NCBI GenBank assembly: GCA_963721725.1
Contig: CAVRLX010000016.1
Span: 372,001-436,000, forward strand
DNA: 64,000 bases
Direction: 5' to 3'
DNA from: RI-153 sp963721725
GTDB lineage: Bacteria > Chloroflexota > Anaerolineae > Caldilineales > Caldilineaceae
Of this stretch, positions 9,530 to 18,739 are shown one piece after another. The notes under the pieces were generated by a model. It saw nothing but the letters and a program-made list of their open reading frames with translations. It searched no databases and was not told where the DNA came from. Positions within the stretch are counted from its first letter, which is position 1. Every line of letters starts with the position of its first letter. A program made the position numbers and the translations under genes.

Positions 9530-10466
9530 ATGCAAAGCATTGGTACCTATGCCATGAATCTCACCCCGCACAGCCGTCAGCAACTCCTGCGTATTTACCG
9601 GAGATTGCCAACCAGCATGCAGCGGATTCTGCGCCGTTTGCTAGCCGGACAATGGGCAAAAATAGCTCGGCCACCGATTAGTTGTATCTGTCCCACGTAC
9701 GGGCGGGTAGATTTGCTCGAAGAAGCACTCTATTCTTTTCTTGGCCAGGATTATCAGGGCATGAAGGAACTGGTTGTCTTGAACGATTATGGGCAGCAAA
9801 CCTTGACGTTTGACCACCCAGAAGTGCGAATCATCAATTTCCCCAAACGTCTGCACACGGTGGGCGAAAAATACAAAGCGGCAGTAGGCCTCTGCTCCCA
9901 CGATCTGATCTTTGTGTGGCATGACGACGACATCTACTTGCCCCGGCATTTATCCCAATCGGTTCGATTACACTATGAACATCGACCTAATCTAAACCCA
10001 AGAACAGGTAAATCATTCCTGCCAGCCGACAAAGCATGGATCTGGAATGGCCAACAGTTGAATGGACCTGCGCTAGGTCGGTTCCATGGTGGCAGTAGTT
10101 GGACGTCGTGAACAGTTTGCCAGCGTGCGGGGTTATGCGCACATAAATTATGGGTACGATGAAGAGATTGAGAAGCAATGGGAGAAGGACCTTCCATCTG
10201 TGGTCGACATTGACGTTGCGCCGCAGGACATCCACTACATTTACCGGCAGGGAGGGAGCACCTCATACCACTTGAGCGACTACGCCAGTGATGGAGCGGA
10301 CAACGAATATGACAGAGTGGCTGACTTTGTGCAAAGCCAGGCGGAGCGGGGTCAAATCAGACTGGGGCCTATCGAGTTGAGACCACGGTGGCGGTCTGAC
10401 TATACAGCACAGGTGAGAGATCTACTTCAGTCCGGGAAAGTACGGCACCAGGACGCGGCAATATGA
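9530..10466 (+). CDS. GT2-like module protein, copy 1, frameshifted
   Basis: The first of four copies of a glycosyltransferase-like module in this locus. After a basic N-terminus (RIYRRLPTSMQRILRRLL) the module starts with ISCICPTYGRVDLLEEAL, then FLGQDYQGMKELVVLND, FDHPEVRI, LIFVWHDDDIYLP and GGSSW. The frame breaks at about 10100 and resumes as RREQFASVRGYAH, which lines up with WSRDRFDQVRGY in copy 3; one extra base explains it. The second half has IHYIYRQGG and ends at 10466. The HDDD run is the probable metal site, more intact here than in copies 2 and 4. Its stop overlaps the ATG of copy 2 in an ATGA. The sugar donor and acceptor are unknown. Confidence 0.7.
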
Positions 10467-12125
10467 ATCTAGCGAACTACCACGCTAACCTCTTTTCACC
10501 GAGGGGCATTTCTGCCGGTGTCCGCTACATCTGGAATTCGGTTTTTCGGCGAAAACAAGAGTCACCCCCAACGAGCAGCAGATGTGGGTGATTTTCCATC
10601 GGTCAGTTGTATCTGCCTGAATACCGGATATCCAGAGCGCCTGGAGGAGGCGATATTTTCATTTCTCCAACAAGATTATGCCGGCCTCAAAGAACTCATC
10701 ATCCTGAATGATAATCCCGCTCAAACGTTGGTGTTTGACCATCCTGAGGTCAGAATCATGAATCTGGACCAACCAATTGAGTTCAGGCGGAAGAAGTGGA
10801 CAACGGCAGTGGCGGCCTGCGCGCATGAGCTGATTTTTGCCTGGAATGCCAGTGACATCAGCCTGCCTCAGCGTATCTCCTTCTCGGTAAAGCGATTTCA
10901 CGAAAATAAGTACCCCAAGGTCCCCGGCACTTCACAAATTTCAACAGATGGATTTCAAAGTACAGGCTCGCTTGGACAGAAAGTGCCGAGGACTTTGGCT
11001 AGATACCTTACTCTTTGGAACAGACTAAGAAGATTGTCGAAGAAAGAGGACTATTTAATGCCATCCGCAGTTTTTGTCTGGGAAAATGAACGGCTGGGCG
11101 GTCCCTATCACAATCTATTTCACCAAGGGAGTTGCTGGTCTCGCCGGTTGTTCGACTGGGTGGGTGGGTTTCAGAATCCCAAGCATGATGCCGCCATTAT
11201 CGAGCCACAGCTACGTACCATCAACCAACCCCGGTACGAGCCGCTTACTGCTGGAGAGACTTTCTACATTTTCAGGGGGATGGATGAACTCATCGACAAG
11301 CCACAGCAACCGTCAGGCGAGATCAGACTCAATCCCCATTGGCAGGATGACTATGCAAGGCTCGTTCAAGAGCATTTGACTCCTACAATCGTCGATAACA
11401 GTGACCTGTCTCTGCCGGAATTGGCACCCGGTCAGTTGAAAAATCTATCCGACTTTGGCTCTACCAACCCACGGCGATATTATGTATTTGAAGACAGGAG
11501 ATTAGCCTACATCAGTACCGCCAAAGTCGCCTGCACTTCCATCAAAACGGCGATGATGCTTCCTTATGGTATTCACCGCGACGTCCATAACGAGTGGCCT
11601 CACATTTACCTGGGACATCTTGCCGCTGAACACCAGAATTTCTTTAAGTTCTCCTTTGTGCGGAACCCTTTTGATCGATTGGTTTCCGGCTATCGAAACA
11701 AAATCTTCTCCCGCCCCGATCGAGAGGAGTTTGGTATGATCCCCACGAATATCACGTTTGCTGAATTTGTCGCCGAGGTGGTGAAGCGGCCGGATTGCCT
11801 GACTAATGGACACTTTCAGAGCCAGTACGCCAAGTTGTATCAGCACGGTGAATTACTGGTCGATTTCCTCGGTCGCTTTGAAAATCTGGCCGAAGATTGG
11901 CTGACCATTGCCAACCGGTTTGAATTTGACACGCAACTGCCCCACAAACAGAAATCGACACAGAAGATGGGTGTTTACAAGGATTACCGGGCCTACTACA
12001 CCGAAGAGTTGGTTCACCTGGTCTACAACCGCTTTCGGGCTGATGTAGAGGTGTTTGGGTACCAAGAAGCTTATGAAGATCTACTGACGTTTGTGCGCGG
12101 CAAAAAACCAGGGGTGATTCAATGA
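10463..12125 (+). CDS. GT2-like module (copy 2) fused to a sulfotransferase
   Basis: A two-domain protein. The first part repeats the local GT2-like module (VSCICLNTGYPERLEEAIF, FLQQDYAGLKELIILND, FDHPEVRI), but the acidic run reads WNASDISLP, so metal binding is probably impaired. From about 11480 a Sulfotransfer_2-type domain follows: STAKVACTSIK (5'-phosphosulfate loop) and FSFVRNPFDRLVSGY (3'-phosphate loop of PAPS). The ATG at 10463 overlaps the preceding stop as ATGA and gives an N-terminus similar to copy 1, but it needs a frameshift before about 10590; a GTG at 10518 is the start in the long open frame. The acceptor of the sulfate is presumably the glycan made by this locus. Confidence 0.75.
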
Positions 12126-12837
12126 AAGAGAGTCCCCCTGTAAGTTGCATTTGCCTGACATATGACCGCCCGCAGTTGCTCGAAGAGGCGATCTTTGCCT
12201 TTCTGCAACAGGACTATGCGGGCCAAAAAGAACTCATCATTCTAAACGACCATACAAAACAAACGCTGGAATTCGATCATCCAGAGGTGATCATTGTCAA
12301 CCTGCCCCAACGCTTTTGTACCGAGGCCGAAAAGCGTAATGCGGCGGTTGCGCTTTGTTCCCACGACCTGATCTTCGTGTGGGATGTCGAAGACATTTAT
12401 CTGCCCCATCGCCTTTCGTTTTCAGTTGAGAACTTCGATGAAGCAACCGGCTTTTTTAAACTGGATGAGGCCTTTGTGTGGGGCAACGGCCGGTTGAGCG
12501 GTCTGCAAAAGAGCGTGTTTCAAAACGGCAGTTGCTGGTCTCGTGACCGCTTCGATCAGGTTCGAGGCTATGATCATTGATTGATTCTGGGTACGACCAG
12601 GAGTTCGAATATCAACTCAAGCCAAAAGGCGGGGACTCAGCCAACCAGGGTAATACCAACCCCGCCAAGGTCTATTGTGTCTACCGCTGGCAGTACAAGT
12701 CACAAAACGGCGCGATGTATCTGCACAGAAGAGACACAAAACCAGAGAAAAAAACACGAAGGCATATTAGACTGGACCCCCACTGGGAATTTGATTACGT
12801 CCAACAGGTGCAAGATTATCTGGTCAACGAGCACTGA
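12122..12837 (+). CDS. GT2-like module protein, copy 3, frameshifted
   Basis: A stand-alone copy of the local module. VSCICLTYDRPQLLEEAIFAFL starts within a few residues of the ATG, followed by AGQKELIILND, FDHPEVIIVNL, LIFVWDVEDIYLPHRL and GSCWSRDRFDQVRGY. The reading frame stops at 12580 and resumes as IDSGYDQEFEYQLK through to 12837. Replacing one missing base near 12578 joins them to about 238 residues. The second half carries VYCVYRWQYKS, matching IYYIYRWGG in copy 4. It starts in an ATGA overlap with the GT-sulfotransferase gene. The acidic run DVED keeps a weak DxD-like spacing. The true activity is unproven. Confidence 0.7.
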
Positions 12838-12877
12838 TTCGCACGGAATCCGGAAGTCCAGCAAAACAACCAAACAC

Positions 12878-13715
12878 ATGCGCGTCGATTTTCTGATTGC
12901 TGGTGCGCAGAAAAGTGGCACCAGTGCGCCTGGTGCCTATCTTCGGCTACATCCGGAAGTCTGCATGGCCGGCAGCAAAGAAGTTCACTTCTTTGACGAC
13001 GAAAGAATTTTCAATGAGGAACCCGTAGATCATAACTCGCTTGAGAAGTTTCTCCACGCTGGCTTGGCTTGTAGGGGATAGCCAATTGCAGTTCCGGATG
13101 ATTTTTCAGGCGACAAGTACGACTTGTATCACTCTTTCTTTTCGCCTCAGCCTCGGCAATGGTTGTGTGGCGAGGCTTCGCCGAAATATATGTATTGGTA
13201 CGATGCTCCCCGAAGAATTTGGGAGTATAACCCGGCCATGAAACTCATCATCATTCTCCGTAACCCTATTGACAGAGCTTATTCTCACTGGAATATGCGA
13301 CGCGTCAATCGAGGAAAGCACGGGTCATTCCGTGCAGCATTGGAGCATAGAAATAAACACTCCCCGGCAACATTGCCTTTTCAGTTTAGAGGACTTAATA
13401 GAACGGGGCTTGTACACTGATCAAATTAACCGGATTTGGCACTATTTTCAGCATAGCAGACATTGATTCTCAAATCCGAAGAGTTGAGAAATGAACTGCA
13501 GACCACGATGGACACAGTTTGTGATTTTCTGGAGGTGGCAAGGATTGAGGCGCGATGGCTAACGAGCTTAATCGAATCCATACCCCTCTCCATTGTCAAG
13601 AGAGGATAGAGATTTTCTGAGAAATATCTACAGGTTTGAAATCAAAAAGCTTGAGAAGCTGTTGGGGTGGGATTGCCGCGAATGGCTGATCGATCCGGAG
13701 TCTGAGAGACCCTGA
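12878..13715 (+). pseudogene. Decayed sulfotransferase, paralogue of the next gene
   Basis: Clear homology along its length to the intact protein at 13833-14573: VDFLIAGAQKSGTSA (PAPS loop), EVHFFDDERIF, WLCGEASPKYMYWYDAPRRIWEYNP, LIIILRNPIDRAYSHWN (3'-phosphate loop), GLYTDQINRIWHYF and KKLEKLLGWDCREWL. It is interrupted by an in-frame TAG at 13079-13081, frame changes near 13385 and 13455, and another stop near 13610. Four lesions in under 900 bases are denser than elsewhere in the window, which supports real decay after a tandem duplication, although sequence error cannot be excluded. Confidence 0.75.
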
Positions 13716-13832
13716 CGGAATGGTACCAACGGGTGGAACGGGTAGATTACCTTGTTATTTGACGAACGGATGGTAGCGGATGGCAGACTGCATAATTCGC
13801 AAAAAAGTAAGCATGACAACCAGGGAACAACT

Positions 13833-14573
13833 ATGAAGGTAGGCTTCTTGATTGCCGGAGCGCAGAAATGTGGTACCAGCGCCTTAAATAGATATCTCTA
13901 TGCCCACCCGAAACTCTGCATGCCAAAGGAAAAGGAGGTGCACTTTTTTGATGATGAAATCAATTTTGCAAGCAAAACTGTAGATTATGCCCGATACCAT
14001 TCTTGCTTTTCACCACGACCATGGCACCGTTTGTGTGGCGAGGCCACACCAGACTATATGTACTGGTACAGCGCCCCCAGAAGAATCTGGGAATATAACC
14101 CGAAAATGAAATTCATCATCATGCTGCGCAACCCGGTTGACAGGGCGTTTTCGGCCTGGAATATGGAAGTGCTGCGCCGAAGAGAATTCTTGTCTTTTCA
14201 GGAAGCTATCAGAACTGAAAGTCGAAGAACGAAAGAGGTTTTGCCGTTTCAACACAGAGTCTACGCTTATGTTGATCGGGGGTTCTACACCGATCAGATC
14301 AGACGGATATGGAACTTCTTTCCCAAGGAGCAGACGCTTTTCCTGAAGAGTGAGCGCCTGAAAGATGAGTACCAGAATACGCTAGATCGTGTCTGTGACT
14401 TTTTGGGCGTCACGAAAATGCCACACACAAAGCCTCAGATTGTCAATGCAAGACCCTACGCAACCTCTATCGCCGATGAGGACAGGGCTTATTTGCAGGA
14501 ACTGTTCGAGTTTGAAATCAGAGATCTAGAGCAGATGCTGGACTGGGATTGTAGCGACTGGTTGCCCCGGTAA
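13833..14573 (+). CDS. PAPS-dependent sulfotransferase (Sulfotransfer_1 type)
   Basis: A 246-residue cytoplasmic sulfotransferase that moves sulfate from PAPS to a hydroxyl, probably on a sugar. The 5'-phosphosulfate loop is GAQKCGTSAL (about residues 8-17). VHFFDDEI and LCGEATPDYMYW match bacterial heparan-type N/O-sulfotransferase relatives, and FIIMLRNPVDRAFSAWNM is the 3'-phosphate loop. YVDRGFYTDQIRRIWNFFPKEQTLFLKSERL is the conserved tail helix. ATG 13833 has AGGGA upstream and directly precedes the first strand, so in-frame extension further upstream is unlikely. It stands just after a decayed copy of itself. No frame damage. Confidence 0.87.
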   Translation: MKVGFLIAGAQKCGTSALNRYLYAHPKLCMPKEKEVHFFDDEINFASKTVDYARYHSCFSPRPWHRLCGEATPDYMYWYSAPRRIWEYNPKMKFIIMLRNPVDRAFSAWNMEVLRRREFLSFQEAIRTESRRTKEVLPFQHRVYAYVDRGFYTDQIRRIWNFFPKEQTLFLKSERLKDEYQNTLDRVCDFLGVTKMPHTKPQIVNARPYATSIADEDRAYLQELFEFEIRDLEQMLDWDCSDWLPR

Positions 14574-14677
14574 ATCATCGGAATATTCACTAGAAGTAGA
14601 TCGAAGACTAATATAGCATGAGGACTCTCATTTTCTCCCGAGATCTAAGCTGATTCCGTTTCGCTTCTGAAAAAAAC

Positions 14678-15691
14678 ATGATATCAAGAATGCGCAAGGC
14701 ACGAAAACGTTTGGCAAAACTGTCCTATCACCTGGACTTTTACTTCAACCTTCACCTGAGACCGATACGCAAACGACCACGCGAGGTCATCTGGGTGGTT
14801 GGCGATGGTAGGAGCGGCACCACCTGGGTGTCCAACCTGATCAACACCCGCAAACAGTACCGCTATCTATTCGAACCGTTTCATCCCACCCTGGTGCCGT
14901 GGATGAATAAATTCATGCAGTTTCAGTACCTCAGACCAGACAATGGCTGCAGCTATTTCCTTGACAGGGGACGAGTTGTATTTAACGGCCACCTGCATCA
15001 TCCCCGCATCGACAGCCATAATCAGCATAAAAACCAGGACGGGTTGCTCATCAAAGATATTCACGCCAATCTATTCCTCAACTGGGTCGATGTCCAATTT
15101 CCGCACGTCAAGAAAGTGATGATCCTGCGCCATCCATGTGCAGTAGCATTGTCAAAGATGAAATTGAAGAAATGGCATTGGTCGCAAGACCCTGAGGTTT
15201 TTTTCGCTCAATCTGAGCTTTGCCAGGATCACCTTGCCGGATTTGAACATATCGCCGCAAGCGCAGAAAGTCTATTTGAACGGTATATTTTGACCTGGGC
15301 AATTCTCCATTATGTGCCCTTCCGGCAACTGACAAACCGGCAGATCCATTTGGTATTTTATGAAGAACTTTGCACGAATTCCGGGCATGAATTGAGCCGC
15401 CTTTTTACCTATCTGGATGCGCCAACCGATTTTGACCCGGTTTTGACAGAGATGCTCAAAATGCCCTCGCATACTAGCGGGGGTCACAGCGCCATTGTTG
15501 CCGGGACGGATCTGATTGGCGGCTGGCGCACCGAATTAACGCCAGCGCAAATCCAACGTGCCATCGACATTCTGGCGGTTTTTGGCCTGGACCGGATTTA
15601 CAATGACACGTTGTCACCCAACATAGCGCAGGCCGAGCGATTGCTTGATCGACAAGTGGAATCAACGGGACATTCTGAGAGAAATGGCTAA
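14678..15691 (+). CDS. Sulfotransferase family protein
   Basis: A 337-residue sulfotransferase, different in type from the one at 13833. VIWVVGDGRSGTTWVSNLIN (about residues 38-57) is the PAPS 5'-phosphosulfate loop, and VKKVMILRHPCAVALSKMKL is the 3'-phosphate loop. YRYLFEPFHPTL and IHLVFYEELCTNSGHEL match carbohydrate and tyrosyl-protein-type sulfotransferases, and the last third is helical. No signal peptide is seen; a basic N-terminus (RMRKARKRLAKL) could touch the membrane. The ATG at 14678 lacks a good Shine-Dalgarno. Its stop overlaps the start of the next gene by 8 bases. It probably sulfates the same glycan, at another position. Confidence 0.83.
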   Translation: MISRMRKARKRLAKLSYHLDFYFNLHLRPIRKRPREVIWVVGDGRSGTTWVSNLINTRKQYRYLFEPFHPTLVPWMNKFMQFQYLRPDNGCSYFLDRGRVVFNGHLHHPRIDSHNQHKNQDGLLIKDIHANLFLNWVDVQFPHVKKVMILRHPCAVALSKMKLKKWHWSQDPEVFFAQSELCQDHLAGFEHIAASAESLFERYILTWAILHYVPFRQLTNRQIHLVFYEELCTNSGHELSRLFTYLDAPTDFDPVLTEMLKMPSHTSGGHSAIVAGTDLIGGWRTELTPAQIQRAIDILAVFGLDRIYNDTLSPNIAQAERLLDRQVESTGHSERNG

Positions 15692-17624
15692 TATATCAAT
15701 CAAACGCCCCCTTCCCAAAGTCGCAATGTTTATGTGCATCCACAATGAGGAGCGGTTTTTGGAGGCTAATCTTCGTTACCATCGCGCCTTGGGTGTGTCG
15801 CGAGCGTACGTATTTTTGGACCGTTGCAATGATGCCTCGTTGCAAATTGCCCAATCATTCCGCTGGGTCGAGCCCATCGTCGTGGACGATAGGTTGCATA
15901 TCATCTCTCCCTACTATTCCGACTTATTCCGGGTGTGTGCGGACCATGCCCGGCGCATGGCCCACGCCGAAGGCTTTGACTGGCTGCTGTGTTGCGATGT
16001 GGACGAGTTTGTCTTTGCCAATCATCAGTCAACAGTCCGGGATAAGGATTCCGATTTGACCTATATCTCCCTGGAGACAATCCTGAGCGTCGGTCACCTG
16101 CCTTCAAAGTTGGCTACAATCTCACCGAGAACCGAGGCAATATTCCTGGAGAGTTGGAACGTTATCCCAACTCAATTTGACCACCAAATGCCATTCTGGA
16201 AACAACATTTTTTCCCAGGCCAGGAACCGTATTACCCAAGAATTTGCGACCCGCTGACCGGACAGACGTTAGATATCAAAGAGCGGCTGGCAAGCCGCGG
16301 GAAGAGCATCGTCAGAACCAGTGCCGATATTCAATGCCTGGATTCCCACGAATGGGTTCGGTCACAAGAGTTCAGCTATAGCAAACGACTGGCCAACATC
16401 CCCATTCCAACAGAGACGCAAGGGTTCTTGTACCACTTCTATATTACCGATGCTCGCCACTGGCGGGAGAAATATCAAAAGTTGTCGCGTGAATTGACTG
16501 TATGGCAGTGGGGAGCACCCGTGAACTTTTCCAAGCAGTGCGGGAAAAGAGCCAGTGCGGTGCTCAGTGATGAAGAGATTGAACTTTATCTGAATCAGTG
16601 GGTTTATCTATCGATGGAGGAACTGCAATCTAACGTTGAGCAGCGACTCATCCGGCGAGCGGATATGGTGGAAAAGGTGATTACAGGGGTAGATGTAAGT
16701 ACGCTGGAGGAGACCCCACCTGACCGAGCGGCAATTGATACTATATTGGCCCAGTTTCGTGAGACAGAGCGGCAGGTAATCGCCTTTAGCTTAGAAAATC
16801 GAACTCCTGTTTCCCAAAAGATCGCCCTCCAATCCCGACGAAGCAAAACGAGTGCGGGAATCCTTCCCCCAGTCAGTTGCGTCTGCCTGCCACAGGGACA
16901 GGTAGAACCACTCGAGGAGGCGATTTACTCCTTTTTGCAGCAGGACTATCAGGGACCCAAAGAGTTGGTCATCCTGAACGACAACCCGGAGCTACATTTG
17001 GAATTTGATCATCCAGAAATCCGCATTGTCAATCTCTCCGAGCAGTTTCGCCTCCCCAGCCAAAAGCGGAACGCAGCCTTTGCCCTCTCCTCCTATGATC
17101 TGCTCTTCGTGTGGGATGACGACGGCATCTACCTGCCCCATTGTATCTCGTTTTTAACAGGACGCTTTGGCAAGCACAAAGGTTTTTTCAAGGCGACCAA
17201 AGCCTTTGTCATCAGCGGCGGCGCGTTGAGAATACCGCGGCAAAACATTTTCCATAGCGGCACTTGTCTGACCCGCAACGCGTTTGACCAGGTTCGCGGC
17301 TATACATTTAATGAAAAACTTCATTTCTACCGGGAGGAAATCGAGGACCAATTTCAGCGCAAACATCCAAACCTGGTTCAGCATTACGATATTGCGCCGG
17401 AAGAGATCTATTACATCTACCGGTGGGGTGGTGTCGACGTCTTCCTACGCCACGGTGGTGCCAAACCGGATGAACTCAAACACGGACACATCAAACTAAC
17501 CCCTCATTGGGAGATCGATTACCCCAAACTAGTGCACGACTATCTCACCACCCTGGCTGTTGAGACCCTGGCTGTTGACATCGACGACACCCGCCGCCTT
17601 GTTGATCCATTCTCTGTAAAGTAG
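15684..17624 (+). CDS. GT92/Glyco_tranf_2_4-like domain fused to GT2-like module copy 4
   Basis: A protein of about 646 residues with two glycosyltransferase-like parts. Residues 10 to about 300 resemble the Glyco_tranf_2_4/GT92 group: VAMFMCIHNEERFLEANLRYH, AYVFLDRCNDAS, and DWLLCCDVDEFVF with the DVD metal site. A helical linker follows. From about residue 393 the local module returns: PVSCVCLPQGQVEPLEEAIY, FLQQDYQGPKELVILND, FDHPEIRIVNL, LLFVWDDDGIYLP and IYYIYRWGG. It is the only uninterrupted copy of the module, so it serves as the reference for copies 1-3. ATG 15684 has GAGA upstream and overlaps the preceding sulfotransferase stop, which favours it over the longer in-frame opening. Confidence 0.83.
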   Translation: MANISIKRPLPKVAMFMCIHNEERFLEANLRYHRALGVSRAYVFLDRCNDASLQIAQSFRWVEPIVVDDRLHIISPYYSDLFRVCADHARRMAHAEGFDWLLCCDVDEFVFANHQSTVRDKDSDLTYISLETILSVGHLPSKLATISPRTEAIFLESWNVIPTQFDHQMPFWKQHFFPGQEPYYPRICDPLTGQTLDIKERLASRGKSIVRTSADIQCLDSHEWVRSQEFSYSKRLANIPIPTETQGFLYHFYITDARHWREKYQKLSRELTVWQWGAPVNFSKQCGKRASAVLSDEEIELYLNQWVYLSMEELQSNVEQRLIRRADMVEKVITGVDVSTLEETPPDRAAIDTILAQFRETERQVIAFSLENRTPVSQKIALQSRRSKTSAGILPPVSCVCLPQGQVEPLEEAIYSFLQQDYQGPKELVILNDNPELHLEFDHPEIRIVNLSEQFRLPSQKRNAAFALSSYDLLFVWDDDGIYLPHCISFLTGRFGKHKGFFKATKAFVISGGALRIPRQNIFHSGTCLTRNAFDQVRGYTFNEKLHFYREEIEDQFQRKHPNLVQHYDIAPEEIYYIYRWGGVDVFLRHGGAKPDELKHGHIKLTPHWEIDYPKLVHDYLTTLAVETLAVDIDDTRRLVDPFSVK

Positions 17625-17632
17625 CTGTCACC

Positions 17633-17836
17633 TTGTACAAGACTTATCTGTATCGTAGCGTGTCACCCCATATTCGTATCTACGGCGTAATAATCTCTTC
17701 GAGCTACGTCAGGGAGATCATTGCTTCCTCGTACTTCGCGCCGCACATCTCCTCCGTTGGGCGCAGGGCGTTGCACGCGGCCGGACGCTCGGGCTGGCTG
17801 CTGAGCGCTTTCCCCTACCCATTATCAGATGGATAG
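17633..17836 (+). CDS. Possible small ORF before the pyruvyl transferase
   Basis: An open frame of 67 codons with a non-ATG start that overlaps the next gene's ATG by 8 bases. The second half (SSVGRRALHAAGRSGWLL) has coding-like composition, but there is no recognisable domain and no good ribosome site. It could be a leader-like small protein, a remnant of a lost gene, or chance. The 204-base gap holds nothing else. Confidence 0.2.
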   Translation: MYKTYLYRSVSPHIRIYGVIISSSYVREIIASSYFAPHISSVGRRALHAAGRSGWLLSAFPYPLSDG

Positions 17837-18725
17837 ACCTCAAGTACGCTCCTACTATTGGCTGGAGAACGCCCTGGTCAAAAACCTGGGGGATCACCTC
17901 GCTGCCATCATCCTAGAGGCATTGGGATTTCGGTGTGTGAACCGCAACTATCCAGGCGAGCAGGTGATCAACCCTGGCCGTTGTCTCCTGCCCATCGGTT
18001 CGGTTTTATGGGATCACACCTTTGCGCAGATTGCCGGGCCGGTGGATGTATGGGGTTGCGGCTGGCGCGGCGCGCCCCTGTTACCAGAGGTGATGCGGCG
18101 TGTCCAGTTCCATGCCGTGCGTGGCCCGCGCACAGTGGCCGGGTTGAAACTGCCCGCGAACACACCATTGGGCGATCCGGCCCTGTTGTTGCCGCAATTG
18201 AAGCGGAGCGAAATCAAGCATCACGGTCGAACGCTAGTGCTGCCGCACTTCTATTGCATTGACCAGATGCCTGCGACACGGCGCTGTCGACTTACCGGCT
18301 GCGATGATTTTCTCTCAATGCGGATCATTGGCGCACCGGCACCGGGCAGGCACATTTCGCCTCGACGGTTGCCGGGCATGGTGCGCGCCTGGGTGCAAAT
18401 GGGCATCCCCATGCGCACCGCGTGGCCGACTATTCATCGTATCGCCGGTGCCGACTTTGTGCTGACCGGCAGCCTACATGGGGCTATTCTGGCCCAAGCC
18501 TATGGTGTGCCGTGGGCGGCCTACGACGATGACTATGTGGACGCGCCAGAAAAGTGGTACGATTGGGCAGAGTATTTGGGCATTCGGCTGGCCTTTGCTG
18601 CCGATCTGCGGGCGGGATTGATTTGGTGGCACACGGAAGGATGCCGTGGGCAACTTCGCGATACAACACACTTAGTGGCTGCATTTCCATATCTGCGTAC
18701 AACGCAGATCACTACGAATCGATAG
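17829..18725 (+). CDS. Polysaccharide pyruvyl transferase family protein
   Basis: A 298-residue member of the PS_pyruv_trans family, which uses phosphoenolpyruvate to add ketal-linked pyruvate to sugars of surface polysaccharides. YYWLENALVKNLGDHLAAII (the NxGD motif region) is at the N-terminus. VRGPRTVAGL and NTPLGDPALLLPQL (GDPALLLP) are diagnostic, and ADFVLTGSLHGAILAQAYGVPWAA contains the conserved SxHG motif with its histidine. No membrane segment. The start at 17829 leaves only a few residues before the domain. It is followed 14 bases later by a sulfotransferase gene. Pyruvate and sulfate together would make a strongly anionic glycan. The identity of the sugar is unknown. Confidence 0.85.
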   Translation: MDRPQVRSYYWLENALVKNLGDHLAAIILEALGFRCVNRNYPGEQVINPGRCLLPIGSVLWDHTFAQIAGPVDVWGCGWRGAPLLPEVMRRVQFHAVRGPRTVAGLKLPANTPLGDPALLLPQLKRSEIKHHGRTLVLPHFYCIDQMPATRRCRLTGCDDFLSMRIIGAPAPGRHISPRRLPGMVRAWVQMGIPMRTAWPTIHRIAGADFVLTGSLHGAILAQAYGVPWAAYDDDYVDAPEKWYDWAEYLGIRLAFAADLRAGLIWWHTEGCRGQLRDTTHLVAAFPYLRTTQITTNR

Positions 18726-18739
18726 AACAGGCGGTGACA

